From positions 133,784,163-133,848,162 of the forward strand of contig CM057000.1 in assembly GCA_029891345.1 (NCBI GenBank): a DNA stretch of 64,000 nt, in the 5' to 3' direction. Numbering within the stretch: position 1 is the stretch's first letter; every line of letters starts with the position of its first letter. This DNA comes from Dryococelus australis (lineage: Eukaryota > Arthropoda > Insecta > Phasmatodea > Phasmatidae). The translations under genes and the position numbers were made by a program. Below are positions 10,608-22,261 of the stretch, piece by piece. The notes beneath the pieces are model-generated. The model made no database searches. It was given only the letters and a program-made list of their open reading frames with translations, and was not told the DNA's origin.

Positions 10608-13158
10608 ATCAAGATGTCAGAAAGTAATCGATATATCCACGTTCGATATTTTCCTCTCCGAAACCTGACGTCTCCAGTTTCGGGTGACAATAGGCGTGTT
10701 CGCGTGGTTTGCTACTCTGCTAGTTGCCGTTCGTGTTACCGGAAGCACTTTTTTTTTTTTTGCGCGCTGTTCGGTTGGCGGTAGCAATTGCTATTTGTGC
10801 TCTAAAAAAAAACAGCTGTTTCTGCTATTGCTCGCCGAGGTACAGCAGAAATATCAAAACGAGTAAGGTGGAAAAAAAATGGCCGCCTAAATAAAATTAT
10901 AAACGTTGAAGTGCCTTGAGAATGACGATTGCAAATTGTAATTTGCTTATACGCAGATTGATGAAGAGAATATGTCTGGGTATCCTTGTAAGAAGAATGC
11001 AGAAAGAAATAAAAATAACTAAGGCGCATTTATCCTCGAAAGTAAGTTATCTTGAGTGGAAAAAAAAAAAAATTTCATATACGAAAATTACGCAGAGGCA
11101 ATAATGATTATCAACTTTTTTTCCAATAAAATTTCGTTCGTAAATTTTCGACGTTAATTTACTGCTGTTAGTCGTTCGTGTCATCCTGCCGCGAGTAACT
11201 GCTGTTTTTGTTACTCTTCGGCTAGTGATAAATATCACCCGCTCTTAAACAGTAGAAAAAGCATACCACGCGAACAAACCTCGTACAGAAGTGCAGTGTG
11301 TTGTCACAGCTGTCGAGAACACGGCAGAGAAAAAGGGAGCGGGGGGGTGTGATTATATAAATGAGAGGAGGGGGAGTGCCTTGAAGGGGAGGAAGCGGGG
11401 AGAGGATAGCCCCGAGCCTGTGACACACGAAGCGACTGCCACACCGGACGCAGCAGGCCTGTTCGCCGGCCCGATGGATTGAAAAAAAAAGGGAGGGGGG
11501 GGGGGGGCGATATATTGACGGGTGTGTGTGTGTTGGGGGGGGGGGGGGGAAATATATCCTCCGGGCGTAACCACTCCTGAAGAACTCGTGTTATGGCCGT
11601 GTAACAGGTTCCACAATAACCTGCCTTCCTCCACCTGCCCGCGTGTTCCGCGGGGTGCGTACGTTCCGGACGCAAGCGCCGCGTCTTGTAAACACGCCGG
11701 TAAGGGATGTTTAAGGCATACGCGATAATCTGATAATCTTGCAGTTCCAATTAATCGATTACGGTTATTTTTTCAATCGAATAAATAATCGTAATAATAA
11801 TCGATTGTCTTTTTATAATAAATATATACAAAAAAATGACGTCAAATAGGACATATTTCTAAAAATTTGTTGTAAACTATTCTCAGGAAAATATTTTCTG
11901 TTTATTTCTAACGATTTATTCTATTTTGAAAAATTTCGAAAGGGGTTTCTCATATAAAATGGGTTCAAAGCATATATTGTAGTTATAAAGACTTCTTTTG
12001 TGAAAACCTGTCATTTAAATGCATTAAGTGTTCGGTAGTTACATGTTATTCAGGTAATATGTACAGAAAAAAATAAAAATAAATTGCGTACTTGCAAATT
12101 TGAAAATTCGTCGTTTTATTTTATATAATTATTAAATGTAAAACATGTAGGCACGTGCTGTGGTTTGTATTGTTTAACTACAAACGGCTGAGAATTGTGA
12201 ATAATCGAATGTTTTAAAATGGATGAATCGATCATGATTAAACAATCGAATAATATATTACTTTACAAGCGAATATCCCATCAATACATGCAGTAGACCG
12301 ATTTCCCGTCTTCTACGCATGCACCCGACAGTGGCCTACCCCACACCAACACAGCGCCCAACGTCACGTGGTTTCGCACTGATGAACGTATTGGTTTATT
12401 TCTTCATTCCCAGAAGACAAGCACTTTAATATTGATAAAATACTGTCGCCATTTTGAGATCAATCAAATTGCTTTACAAATTGGTATGGGGAAGTACACA
12501 AACAGCTCAAAGCACTAGTTTACTAAGCAGTGTTCTGAAAACAAGCACTATACACGTTGTGTATAACGCTTGTAATGGTAGAAAAGCAGTGCAATTCTAT
12601 CTTTGAAGTGTAATGGAAATTGTGAGTTCATGTTATTATGACAGTTTGATTGGACTGTGTCTGTTGCCGATCATGAAGATAAATAGGAATCTCGCAGACA
12701 CAGAACTCGGCAAGACAAAAAAAAAAAAAATTACTTACAACACCGCAGACAGATAATTAGGAAAAGCTGTTTACTTGTCAATAAAAAATAAATACGTATA
12801 TAGCGAAACTAAACGACAAAACGACGGACGAACAACTTATTATTTCAAAACAGTACAGACAACAAAAGCAAAACAAAAAAAAAATGACAACACGATGGCG
12901 GGAACGAAAACACCACATGAGTGTGCAAATCAATACCAGTGGACACAGCTGAACAAAAAATCTCAAAACACACAAGAAGAGGACAAAAACCAAAATAGAA
13001 AATCCAGTCAGGAAAAGTATTCGTTCTCAAATGATAAAACCAAATAAATCAACACTAGTAGCAACACAGGAGGCACAAAAATAACCAGAATAAAAGAATA
13101 GATAAACCAACAGAGAGGACACAGGGCGACGAAGAATGGTAACAAAAAGAAGGACTTA
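10608..13158. other. Unassigned, with homopurine and AT-rich tracts
   Basis: Holds long G tracts near 11495 and 11537 and A tracts near 11060 and 12717. AATCGAT-like words recur in both orientations at 11750-11810 and 12200-12255. The overlapping open frames at 11304-11750 and 12775-13217 are biased translations of low-complexity DNA. No gene is supported. Confidence 0.4.
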
Positions 13159-13640
13159 ATGATTCGAGGCACGGTGATAGGGGCGACAATGACGCGGGCG
13201 CCCGGGCCACATCGCACTTACGCGCAAGGCGCTGAACCGACGTGTCGTGCCCCCGTCGTGTCGTCACGCTTTCCTGTGCAACAGCGACACGTGACTATAG
13301 TCTATTCACGGTCGTGTGAGAACTTTTGAAAGTCCTCTCATTTGGAATAATAGTCGATAAATACACTTTATTTTATTTTTAGACGGTAACTTCCGAGTGC
13401 CGTGGAACGTACACGCTGCGTTTATTATTTATATTAGAATATCTATTTAAAAATTTCGTTAAATGAATAAATACGGCTGATAGGGAAAAGTAACTAGGGC
13501 CTCAAAAGTGCTCACTTTATCGTGAACGGCCTATGCACGCGATGGAAGCACGCAAATGAAACTATGACTGCGAGGTTTTACTTTTCACCTGCGGCTTGAG
13601 GAAACTGTGTGGACACGTTCCAAAAAATAGACTTCTGATG
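13159..13640 (+). mobile_element. MITE family D, copy 2, split by a B-family MITE
   Basis: Starts just after a TTAA (13155-13158). GGGGCGACAATGACGC, TACGCGCAAGGCG, CACGCGATGGAAGC and GGAAACTGTGTGGACACGTT align with family D in order. The match is broken at 13296-13534 by a B-type MITE, so D was present first. Confidence 0.6.
13296..13534 (+). mobile_element. MITE family B, copy 1
   Basis: Left end TATAGTCTATTCACGG and right end ACTTTATCGTGAACGGCC are inverted repeats. The interior has the family's ATAATAGTCGATAAATACA and AGTAACTAGGGCCTCAAAAG blocks. It sits inside a D copy at a TA-containing site. Confidence 0.75.
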
Positions 13641-14278
13641 CGAATACATCTTTAAATTTGCAACCGTAGTGGTAGGCAATCCAAAAAATCCGGCGATAAC
13701 AAAATGGGGGATACAGTTTGGCATTGCAGCTCCGAATCTATCGTCTACATTAGAAATCAAATAACAAAACTCGATTGCAAAAGAGGATCAACGAATATGT
13801 TACTGTGAAGCATCACGGTGGGTGGGGGGAGGGGAGAGATTCGTTTCGCCGCGTTTCATAACTTCCGCGTTGTATAACTTTTGACTCGAAGAAGCTACGA
13901 CGCTCGTTTAGGTTTCAATCGACAGCTCTCGTCAAGATCGATCGATTGCGTGTATAAAAACATTTGTGTGGCTTGGTTATGGTGAAATTGTATGCGTTTA
14001 CTGTAAAAAAAATTAAGAAATCTTAACACAATGTCGGCCTATACTCGTCAAAAAGCCCAGTCGAAATACAGAAATCGTATACGGTTGGAAAGAGCATCTC
14101 AAAAGCAATCCAGTGATACCCATAAAACCCCATATGATGGAGTGAAGCGGTGCTGGGAACGTAAAATAAACATCACGGCGTCCGAGCGAGTCAACGTAGA
14201 CGTATTCACGCAAAACAAACGGTCGTGTCCCCAACACAGCCATACCCCATTTGTCCTCGTTGAATACAGTCCATATGA
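13641..14278. other. No recognised repeat; unrecognised 85-codon ORF
   Basis: An ATG-started frame (14031-14288, +) is rich in Lys, Arg, Gln and Ser and has no domain that I know. It runs into the adjacent A-type MITE, so a real gene is unlikely. Confidence 0.3.
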
Positions 14279-14677
14279 TAAAGGCTGATCACCATAAGGT
14301 GAGCGCTTTTGAAATCAACAAAAGTAACTGCCCCTGCCAGCGTATATTTTAACGGGCTCTCTTGAGTGATATGAGCCCAGTAAAGTTGGCAACGTTGGAT
14401 GGGAAGTAGTTCCATATCTTAACGTAGAATAAATAGTGTTAAGGTAAACATTAGTGATAAATTGAAATGATTTCTTTCGCTTTCTTATTGTTTTAAGGCA
14501 TCGAAGTGTAAAAATGAGCGGATTTGTAAAATATTTTTTTCTGATCATTACACAGTTTCACTTCAGCGACGCATGAATAAAGTGATGAGGCCCACGGTGG
14601 AAGAATACGCAACGTGCACATACGTAGGTCTTAGGAAGGGATTTCAAAAGTGCTCATCTTACCGTGAACAGCCTATA
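14279..14677 (-). mobile_element. MITE family A, copy 3
   Basis: Ends TAAAGGCTGATCACC and TACCGTGAACAGCCTATA are inverted repeats. The interior is the A consensus reversed (CTGCCCCTGCCAGCG first, ACGTAGGTCTTAGG last). Confidence 0.8.
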
Positions 14678-14693
14678 GAAACAAAACCATATG

Positions 14694-14800
14694 GGATTCG
14701 GTAATTATTTTTATCTTTCCTGGCAGAAAGCCGTATTCCCAGAACATTTGTTTTCTGAGATACTCGTAAACGCGGAAACAACAGATGTACAGAGGAAAAA
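14694..14800 (+). mobile_element. MITE family D, right-part fragment
   Basis: TTATCTTTCCTGGCAGAAAG, CGTATTCCCAGAACATTTG and GAGATACTCGTAAACGCGG align with 20670-20750 of the complete D copy. It lies directly after an A-type MITE. Confidence 0.5.
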
Positions 14801-15879
14801 AAAAATGCCTGGAGCACCATCTGTGTGCGCGAAATGTGAGTACAGCCATTACGTCACATACACATGTATCACACGCTTTTATTCTCGACATGAAACTACA
14901 AAACTTCGCTTTCGTTTGTGCCAACTTCGTTCACATAACACACACGTGCATATTTTTCTCTCTCTCTTTCTCCACGTCTTCGTGTCTCTCTTTTTTTTTT
15001 TCTGTAAAAAAAAAAAAACACGCACACGCGCATTGACGGAAGCAATATGCGAGCCACGCACGGCGAGACGCACAGTTATTGGTTTCGTGGTCGAAAATTC
15101 GTAAGCAAAAATTTTCGCCGAGTAGCAATATTTCGTGATATTTATTTCCTCACCCCTCTTCCTCCCCCACCATCGTTGGGAATTCGCGGGGCCGCTTCGG
15201 TAACACGTGCGGCGACAAACATACCCCCGAGCACTTCAGTGTTAAATTTACAGATTCGACCCTTACGCCCCCCCCCCCCCAAACACCACCCAAACCCCTT
15301 CTCTTCTCCACCACGTATGTTTTCTTTCCCGTCACCAACACGCCAGTGGAACAAGCACGACTGCGAAACAGAAAGGGGAAAGATACAAGAGTACGGTCTC
15401 CGTGCACTGTGGCGAAAAATCTGCAAGCGCTGTCTACCTAACCCCCCCCCCCCTCCTTTATTTTCAAAGTACTTGTGTAACATGGTCGGAAACCCGCCAG
15501 TCTTCCACCGCCGTAGGCCACTCCGCCGAAAAAACAAAACAGCAGAGGCGGCCGGATGTGTTTTTGTGCCTCTAGCCCGCGCGGGCTACAGCGCCACGGT
15601 TTATACTGCGCAAGGAGGGGTGAAAGGAGGAACATAACAGGTGCACAGGATAGGGTCATGGGAGGAAGACGAGAGTGGGGAGGAAGGAAAAGAAGGGGAA
15701 GGGGCATTAAACCACTTCCCTTCCCTTGTTTTTCCTTTCCCTCTTCGCGGCTCATTGAGGAAACTTGCAAGTGGGAGGGGAAGTCAGGTGTAACCAAAAT
15801 GCTGTTCCAAGTCTGGCGGTTATCGCCTGCTGACCCACAAGGAACATTTGCTATTTCCTCTGCTCACCTCGAATAGTTC
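14801..15879. other. Low-complexity, C/T- and G/A-rich stretch
   Basis: Pyrimidine tracts (14955-15005), C homopolymers at 15270 and 15443, and purine-rich DNA at 15650-15720. The long open frames here (15047-15637 + and antisense partners) are products of biased composition. No domain is seen. Confidence 0.45.
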
Positions 15880-16060
15880 TAGGCCAAGTGACTTTGGGCG
15901 ATGTGAATATTAGGCCGAGTGGTTTTTACGCAAAGTGATTTTCAGGCCAAATGACTTTAGGCCAAGTAACTTACGCGAAATGAATATTAGACAAAGTGTT
16001 TTAGGTCAGGCCAAGTGACTTTATACCAAGTCACTTTAAGCCAAGAGATTTCAGACCAAA

Positions 16061-16608
16061 TACACTATCTACCAAAAAGTAATTGGGTATCCGTGAAGAT
16101 AGGTAATTCAGTACGTCAGTTGACTTGTGTTTCACGGCCTTCGGCGTAGGACCGCTGGTGTTTGTCCAAGGTAGCATGAACACAGAGGCATATTGTAACA
16201 TTCTGGATAATGAAATGCTCCCAACATTGTGGCGTTTTTACGGAATGAACCCGTGTTACTTCCAGTACGACAATGCCAGGTGACATGTTTCAAGGGCTAC
16301 TATGCAGTGGTACGTCGACAACAATGTTCGCCGATTGGACTGGCCCGTCCAGAGCCCCGACCTGAACCCTACAGAACATCTTTGGGACGAATTGTATCGC
16401 CGGGTGAGGGCTCGTAAGGCGCGGCCAAAATCCATAGCTCAACTCGTGGAATGGCTGTAAGAGGAATGGAGACGAATCCCCGTGGATGTCCTGCAAACAC
16501 TCGTAGAGAGCATGCCAGACAGGGTGGCTGCTGTCATAGCCGCAAGAGGTGGCCCTACGAGATTCTAACTGGGTGACAACCACCGAACATACATTGGTAG
16601 ATAGTGTA
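16061..16608 (+). mobile_element. Tc1-like transposon, internally deleted
   Basis: Left end CACTATCTACCAA and right end TTGGTAGATAGTG are perfect 13-base inverted repeats, each next to TA, the duplicated Tc1/mariner target. At 548 bp it is far below the roughly 1.3-1.7 kb of a complete element, so the 5' half of the transposase gene is missing. Confidence 0.9.
16110..16568 (+). pseudogene. Tc1-like DDE transposase, C-terminal part
   Basis: One frame reads GVGPLVFVQGSMNTEAYCNI, then FQYDNAR and DWPVQSPDLNPTEHLWDEL, then IPVDVLQTLVESMPDRVAA before a stop. DNAR holds the second catalytic Asp and NPTEHLWD the catalytic Glu of the Tc1 DD34E triad. The first Asp region and the DNA-binding N-terminus are lost. 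Two in-frame stops interrupt it (after DNAR and after LVEWL). The protein would have cut and rejoined the element at TA sites. Confidence 0.9.
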
Positions 16609-16973
16609 ATTCTAGTCAAATTGAAATATAAGCACTTTGACTTTCAAACAAAACGACTTTCAAGCAAATCGACTCCCAGGCAAATGTCTTAGAGACCAAC
16701 CTGCTTGGGGAAATTACTTTTTGGTGGAAGTTTTGTGCCAAATTAATTTCGGGCTCCGTGAGCAAGTTCTTAAGGCACGCAGCTAAACCAAAAATAATTT
16801 AGTTACAAATTTGTTAGCTCTGGCAGTAGGACTATGTAAACAAGTCCTAACTCAGATTGCACCTACCGCGTATTACAGTAGTGAAACAGGTGCCATTTTG
16901 AACTTGGTCTTTGTCAGATTGTAGGAAGCTATTGATACGCTCTCCACTAATCAACATTCAGGCATTTCTTGAA

Positions 16974-17240
16974 GGCGCGGTGGTGTAGTGGTTAGATTAC
17001 TTGCCTCCAAGCTAGGCGAATCGTGCTCGATTCCCTGCGAGGCCGTTCCCGGACCTTCGCATGTGGGTATCCTGCCAGACGATGCCGCTGGTTGGCGGAT
17101 TTTCTCAAGGTTTTCTCGTTTCCGCAACCCCTTCATTCCGGTACTGCTCCTTACCCACCTCGCTTCGCCCTCATCGGTTCTCAAGACCTCGATTTTAAAT
17201 GCCGCCCTAATCTCTTCACCCACTCATTCTTTTGTGGCAA
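16974..17240 (+). mobile_element. SINE family 1, copy 3
   Basis: Starts GGCGCGGTGGTGTAGTGGTT (A-box-like), then ATCGTGCTCGATTCCCTGCG as a weak B box. The shared body follows: GACGATGCCGCTGGTTGGCG, TTTCCGCAACCCCTTCATTC, CCTCATCGGTTCTCAAGACC and AATCTCTTCACCCACTC. Confidence 0.85.
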
Positions 17241-18425
17241 TGGCGTAGATTATAACTTAGAAATTTGCCGGACTTTCTCCGTTTTCAAAGCTGTTTTCGG
17301 GAGAAACAATTAGAGGTATAATATTTCGCACATTAATACGAAAAATACTGCGATAAATATTAAATTATTTATGCAAAATATAAATAACAATTCAACCAAA
17401 ACTAACTATGCAAAATTTATGTGCAAAAATAAACACTTAAACTAAACACAAAAATGGAGAAAAAAATTCACCAAAAAAAAGCAATGAAAATTAGATGAAA
17501 AATCACAATAAAAAGGGCGACAAAGCCCGCTAACAGACAGAAAAGACAACATTTATCGGTATTTGGTTGAGGTTTTTCGCCGTCTTTTTATTGTGTTTTG
17601 TTTGTCGTCTAACTTTCGTTATTATTAATTTTGGTAGAAATTTAGTTTCCATCTTGGTGAAAGTTTTGTATTTTTATTTCTACATATTTATTTTGCATGG
17701 TAGTACGTTGGTTGGAATTTGTTTGTAATTGTACTTTTATTTTTCCATTTTTACTAGTTTTATTTAACCTTCCTTCTGTGCACATTATTTTTCATCTTGG
17801 TTATTTTTCCCCATAATCAACTGTGGTAATGGACTAAGTCGACACATCTGTGATGTTAGTAAATCTATTTATTGCAGTGAAGACCCCACAGTGAATCTTT
17901 GGTGCCTTATTCTACGAGCTATTGGACATTAATTTACAAGAGTGAATTCGAACCTGCGATATCCATTGTCGTTGTGTGGCGTCATAACCTTTATGCTACC
18001 GTGTTTAGTTTGCGCCACTGAGTGGAACAGTGGAATATGAAAGCTATCTGAGACCAGTGTTGCCAACCTCAGCGGAATCCACCTACATGCAGCCTAATTT
18101 GAGGTTATAGAGCTTGTAGCAGAATGTGTGCAGCCGAATGTCGGAATGCAGCAAAACTGATGTTCGTTCTAGTGATCCCTTTTTCGTAACTTATGTACCC
18201 ATTTATTACATTTACTTTATCCGTTTCCCAGTAAGACAGTGATACTCCGGCCTTCCAACTTTAATGTTATCACACTGTTCGTTTATCAGTGAAAAGGTTA
18301 TCGCAGTATGGAAACACAGAATGTTCGCAATTTTGTGAACTAGAGTTGATTTCTTCTACGAAGTGTTTAATTAGCAGTGCGTGATTTAAGTCATTTATAG
18401 ATGATAGTCAAAAATTTACATTAAT
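17241..18425. other. AT-rich filler with a weak inverted repeat
   Basis: CACAATAAAAAGGGCGAC at 17503 is partly complemented by GCCGTCTTTTTATTGTG at 17580. The surrounding A-rich (17330-17520) and T-rich (17580-17830) halves suggest a decayed foldback, but the pairing is weak. No gene is seen. Confidence 0.3.
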
Positions 18426-18864
18426 GTAGGCTGTTCATGGTAAAATTAGCACTTTTAAAATCCCTGCTTAAGATCTACGTGTATACACGTTGTGTATTCT
18501 TCCGCCTTACATAAAATTAACATTGCCATGGGTATCGTAGCTTTATTCATGCGTGGGTCATTTGAAACTGTTAAATTATTAGAAAAGTAAATATTTTACA
18601 AATATGGTAATTTTTACACTTCGGTGCATTACAAAAAAAAAAAAAAAAACACAGCAAGCGAAATAAATAATTTAAGTTATCACAAATGGTTAACTAACAC
18701 TTTCTATTTGACGCTAAGATATAGAACTACTTTCCATCCATTGTTACCAACTTTGCTTGACGCATCCCACTCAGTGCACCCGTTAAATTATATGCGGACA
18801 GGGGCACTGACTTTTATCAAAAGTTCATCTCGAAAGTGCTCACGTTATCGTGAACAGCCTTTAA
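18426..18864 (+). mobile_element. MITE family A, copy 4
   Basis: GTAGGCTGTTCATGG at the left, ATCGTGAACAGCCTTT at the right, and all A-family internal landmarks between. A poly-A run interrupts the middle near 18632. Confidence 0.82.
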
Positions 18865-19221
18865 TAAGAATTGTTATTGTTGTAATAAAACTGGCAGTGC
18901 TCAAATTCTTCACTTCTGAAGCCTAGTTTAATGTTGCTTTTTGTGGCCGAATTGACGAATGCTTGTAGTGGGCTTGTTGGTGTTCAGGTTGTCAACACTG
19001 GGCGAGCCGGGCAAGCCGCATTATTGCGGCAAGAGCTTATTCCCAGACATCATGTATAATATACTCGCTGTTTCTCCACACTTTTCGAATCAAACCTTTG
19101 AAAAATCACCCCATATGTGACTTGTTGGTTATTTCCTAAATATGTCATACCTACATCATATTCATGTCATACTTCTGTTAACGTAAAAGTGATTTATTTG
19201 TAATTAAACTGTAGCTTTTAT

Positions 19222-19592
19222 CAGCGGCTCCACCTGCGTGCAAAATTGAAACCTTAATCATAATGACTAAGTGCTCTATCATAAATGTTCATCTATATTA
19301 CTCTAATATTCTGGATTAGCACATAGGGTAGGCCTACATTTCATACCAGACAAACGAACATTTCCTTAAGGAATATAAAAAAACAGACCACCAACCAGCG
19401 CCTACGCAAATGGTCGGTGGCATATTCTATATATACCCTTAAAAAACTATTTGTTTTTCCGGGATGAAAAGTACCATATGTGCTAATTCAGAATACACTC
19501 TACCCCTGTACCAAATTTCATCCAAATCCGCCGAGCCTTCATAACAAACTAACATACAAACATTCGTATTTATAATATTACTGAGATTTAAA
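19222..19592 (+). mobile_element. Retroelement-tail-like insert inside E copy 3
   Basis: The 3' half reads ACCAAATTTCATCCAAATCC, then ATACAAACATTCGTATTTAT, a wording typical of RTE-type LINE tails and their SINEs in insects. No coding part is present and no target duplication is clear. The segment starts with TC, so a Helitron origin is a weaker alternative. Confidence 0.4.
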
Positions 19593-19710
19593 TTTACATA
19601 TATTTTTATATAAATAATAATATTTATTATATATTTAACAAGAGTTAAAAAGGGATAAAATAGATGTGTTGGTAATGTCTAGTAAGAAATAGTCGTTACA
19701 TAAAATATTA

Positions 19711-19899
19711 CTATAGGCTGTTCACGTTAAGGTGAGCACTTGTTGAAGTAACTATTGTCATGTAAGTAATGAACCGAGTGTATATATTTCACCGGATTAG
19801 AAAATTAACATCTAAAGCAACAATAAAATATATTTATTGACTATTATTCCAAATGAGAAGGCTTCAACAAGTGCTCACTTTACAGTGAACAGCCTATAA
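19711..19899 (+). mobile_element. MITE family B, copy 2
   Basis: TATAGGCTGTTCACG and CAGTGAACAGCCTATA are near-perfect inverted ends flanked by TA. Inner blocks CATGTAAGTAATGAACC and CTATTATTCCAAATGAG are typical of B. At 189 bp it is one of the shortest copies, and its whole right arm pairs with the left for over 30 bases. Confidence 0.82.
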
Positions 19900-20335
19900 C
19901 GTGACTGCGCACGAATGTGGTGCTCTGAGACCCTTTGGTGAACATTTCTAGACTTAGTTAAGCTGTTTGCTTAAGGCGGAGGAATATCCTGTAAGTAGAT
20001 ATTGAGCAAGGGCTTCAGAAAAGTTGGACGGACTATACCAGCGTCGACGGACGGAGAAAGGAAGGAAGACGTCACGAGACGAGAACGAGAGGAGTTTTCA
20101 ACGACGTGCGAATGATACGTTCTCTCGTCGAAATGCTTTTGTTCGAGGCGCTGGCAGAAAACGTCCCGTAAATCCTTGCCCTGCAGCTTCCCACGCCATT
20201 TTTCCCTTCACGACACGTCATCGCACACACATCGCGGTCGAATCACCAGTTTCCTGCCCGCCCGAGCAGACGCCAAGTCACGTGATGGTAAGCATCCGAC
20301 GCAAAAAAAAAATAACACTCCTTTAAGAGTTAGTT

Positions 20336-20796
20336 GGACCCGCGCGTCCGAGATCAAGCAGCGAGGGAGCGATACGGGCGACAATTACAGGCACGCCTAG
20401 TGCCTCATCGCTCCTACGCGCAAGGCGTGCAGTGTTTCCGTCGTGACGATGTACTGTGCAAATTACATATGTAACAGCGGGGGTTCTATTACACGCGATG
20501 AAAGACCGCAGACTAAACTACGCCCGTATCTTTGCACTTGTCTCTTGCCGCTTAAGGAAACTGCATAGGCAAGCTTTATAAATGATATATTTGACAATTT
20601 TCACGAATCTTTTCCTCCAAGAATATACTAAATATTACAAAAATAAAATAATGGGGACAGGGATTTTTTTTTCTTTACCTTTTCTGACAAATAGTCGTAT
20701 TTGCAGAACATTCATTTACCAAGATACGCGTATTCGCACAAACAACTATTCCACAAAAAAAAAAAAAAAAAAAAAACGTGTTGCTCCATATAACTC
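20336..20796 (+). mobile_element. MITE family D, copy 3 (most complete plus-strand copy)
   Basis: Flanked by TTAA (20332-20335) and a decayed TTGA (20797-20800). The ends GAGTTAGTTGGACC and, reversed, GAGTTATATGGAGC are short inverted repeats. An A tract lies near 20755-20776. TTAA targeting suggests a piggyBac-type or Kolobok-type mobiliser. It is non-coding. Confidence 0.75.
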
Positions 20797-20840
20797 TTGA
20801 GCTATAGACTCACAACGATCCGTCGTCCGACAATCCTTGT

Positions 20841-21115
20841 GGGGCCGCGGTGGCTCAGTGGTTAGCCTGCTCGCCTCGCCCTCCACCAAGGCGAACCGGG
20901 TTCAATCCCCGGCCGGGTCACACCCGGATTTTCACTAGGGGGAATCGTGCCGGACGATGCCGTTGGTCGGCGGGTCTTCTCGGGGACGTCCCGCTTCCCC
21001 CCCCCTTTATCATCCGGCGCTGCTCCATGCTCACCTCAATCACCCTCGTCGGCTCTCGAGACCTCGCAGTTAAGAGCCGTCCAAAATCTCTTAGCTCAAT
21101 CCTTCTCTACGGCAA
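20841..21115 (+). mobile_element. SINE family 1, copy 4 (best head)
   Basis: GGGGCCGCGGTGGCTCAGTG contains a good A box and GGGTTCAATCCCC a good B box, so the head is tRNA-like. The tail continues GTGCCGGACGATGCCGTTGG, TCTTCTCGGGGACGTCCC, CACCTCAATCACCCTCGTCG and CTCGAGACCTCGCAGTTAAG. It follows a D-type MITE by 40 bp. No clear target duplication. Confidence 0.9.
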
Positions 21116-21829
21116 TATTTCAGTGACAAGATAACACCGTGATCTTTCTTTACTTGGAAGTAGATTTTGGTTGGAAATGCTTTTACAAGAGAAAAAAATT
21201 TTGGGGAAATAATTTTTTTTACGCGATAAGAATTTATACTGACACTTTAAATTCCTGAATTTACCACCAAAGATAATATAAATGTACACAAATCCACTGC
21301 CTTGCATTTTATTTCAAAGCGCTCATTCGCATCTACGGAAAGTCATCAGAAGGCGGTGGCCCATCCGTCGGCCCGTCGAAATTTAAAGTTTGAGAAATAT
21401 TTGACGGATGGAAAAAAAAAAAAAAAAGTTTCTCTGCGATTGGTTGAAGATCACGTGACCGCCTGACGGACGGGCAGCTGACGGATGAGACGGATGGTTG
21501 TGAGTCCAGCTTTAGTCCATAGTGATCGTAAACGTGCTTCATGGCGAGTTAGCTTCCCCGCCGCACAGGACTTTGCAGAGTGCTTGAAATACTCATTTCC
21601 CCACGAATCTATTGGACATGCTCCCAATGTGCTGATCTACGAAAAGAACACACATTTAAGAAGAGACCTGTTGCGTGCTTTCAAAACTTCACGCTCATTA
21701 GAAACACAATTTCACAACACACACACAACACACACACAGCTAAAAACTACTTTTTTCAATGTGCTGTATCTCAAAATATGCACGTCAGATACGTACAGAA
21801 GTACTCAAGGGTTCTGCAACCAACCTTCG
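21116..21829. other. No recognised feature; CA-rich stretch
   Basis: Contains an A tract near 21413 and an ACACACAACAC-type run near 21718. The open frame at 21485-21832 has no domain. Confidence 0.35.
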
Positions 21830-22257
21830 TAAAGGCTGTTCACGATCAAGTGAGCACTTTTGAAATCAACCTTCGAAAAAAAGTCACTACGCCTACCTGC
21901 ATATATTTTAACGGGCGCTCTGAGTGGCGTACATCCATTAAAAATGGTAACGATGGATGGAAAGTAGTTCCCTATATTAACGTCCAATAAAAAGTGTTAG
22001 GTAACCATTTGTGACAACTTAAATAATTTATTTCCTTTTCAGTTTTTTTTTAATGCATCGAAGTGTAAAAATTTGCAGATTTGTAGAATATTTACTTTTC
22101 TAATCATGTCAACGTTTCAATTCACCGACGCATGAATAAAGTTGTGAGGTCCATGTCAATGTTAATTTGACATAAGGCGGAAGAATACCCAACGTGCATA
22201 CAAGTAGATCTTTAGCAGGGCTTTCAAAAGTGCTCAATTTACTGTGAATAGCCTATA
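21830..22257 (-). mobile_element. MITE family A, copy 5
   Basis: TAAAGGCTGTTCACGATCAA at the left and TTTACTGTGAATAGCCTATA at the right. The interior is the A consensus in reverse orientation, with AACGGGCGCTCTGAGTGG and CGACGCATGAATAAAG. Confidence 0.85.
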
Positions 22258-22261
22258 CAAA

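Larger units (their letters stand above)
15880..16760 (+). repeat. Degenerate short tandem repeat, split by a Tc1 element
   Basis: The word GGCCAAGTGACTTT and variants (GCCAAATGACTTTAG, ACCAAGTCACTTTAAG) recur about every 14-17 bases at 15880-16060. After the Tc1 insertion the pattern continues as AAACAAAACGACTTTCAAGC and GCAAATCGACTCCC (16620-16690). Units are much diverged. Confidence 0.7.
19058..20018 (+). mobile_element. MITE family E, copy 3, with two nested insertions
   Basis: Begins with the E end TTTCTCCACACTTTTCGAA and resumes after a 370-bp insert (19222-19592) and again after a B-type MITE (19711-19899), finishing with GGCTTCAGAAAAGTTGG. Aligned to the copy at 29968-30331, the gaps fall exactly where the inserts lie. 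The TTAA site used by D in copy 6 is empty here (TTCTGTTAACGT, about 19177). Confidence 0.7.

Noticed and set aside
11304-11750. Long minus-strand open frame (148 codons) rich in Pro
   Set aside because: It lies over G homopolymers and low-complexity DNA; overlapping frames on both strands are open for the same reason, and there is no domain.
15047-15637. 196-codon plus frame and its antisense partners
   Set aside because: Pro- and Arg-rich translation of C/T- and G/A-rich tracts; no recognisable motif.
17330-17830. Foldback element
   Set aside because: Only one short arm pairing was found, and the rest is merely A-rich against T-rich.
20841-20915. A functional tRNA gene
   Set aside because: The A and B boxes are there, but the head continues into a shared body found in other copies and does not fold as a full cloverleaf by eye.
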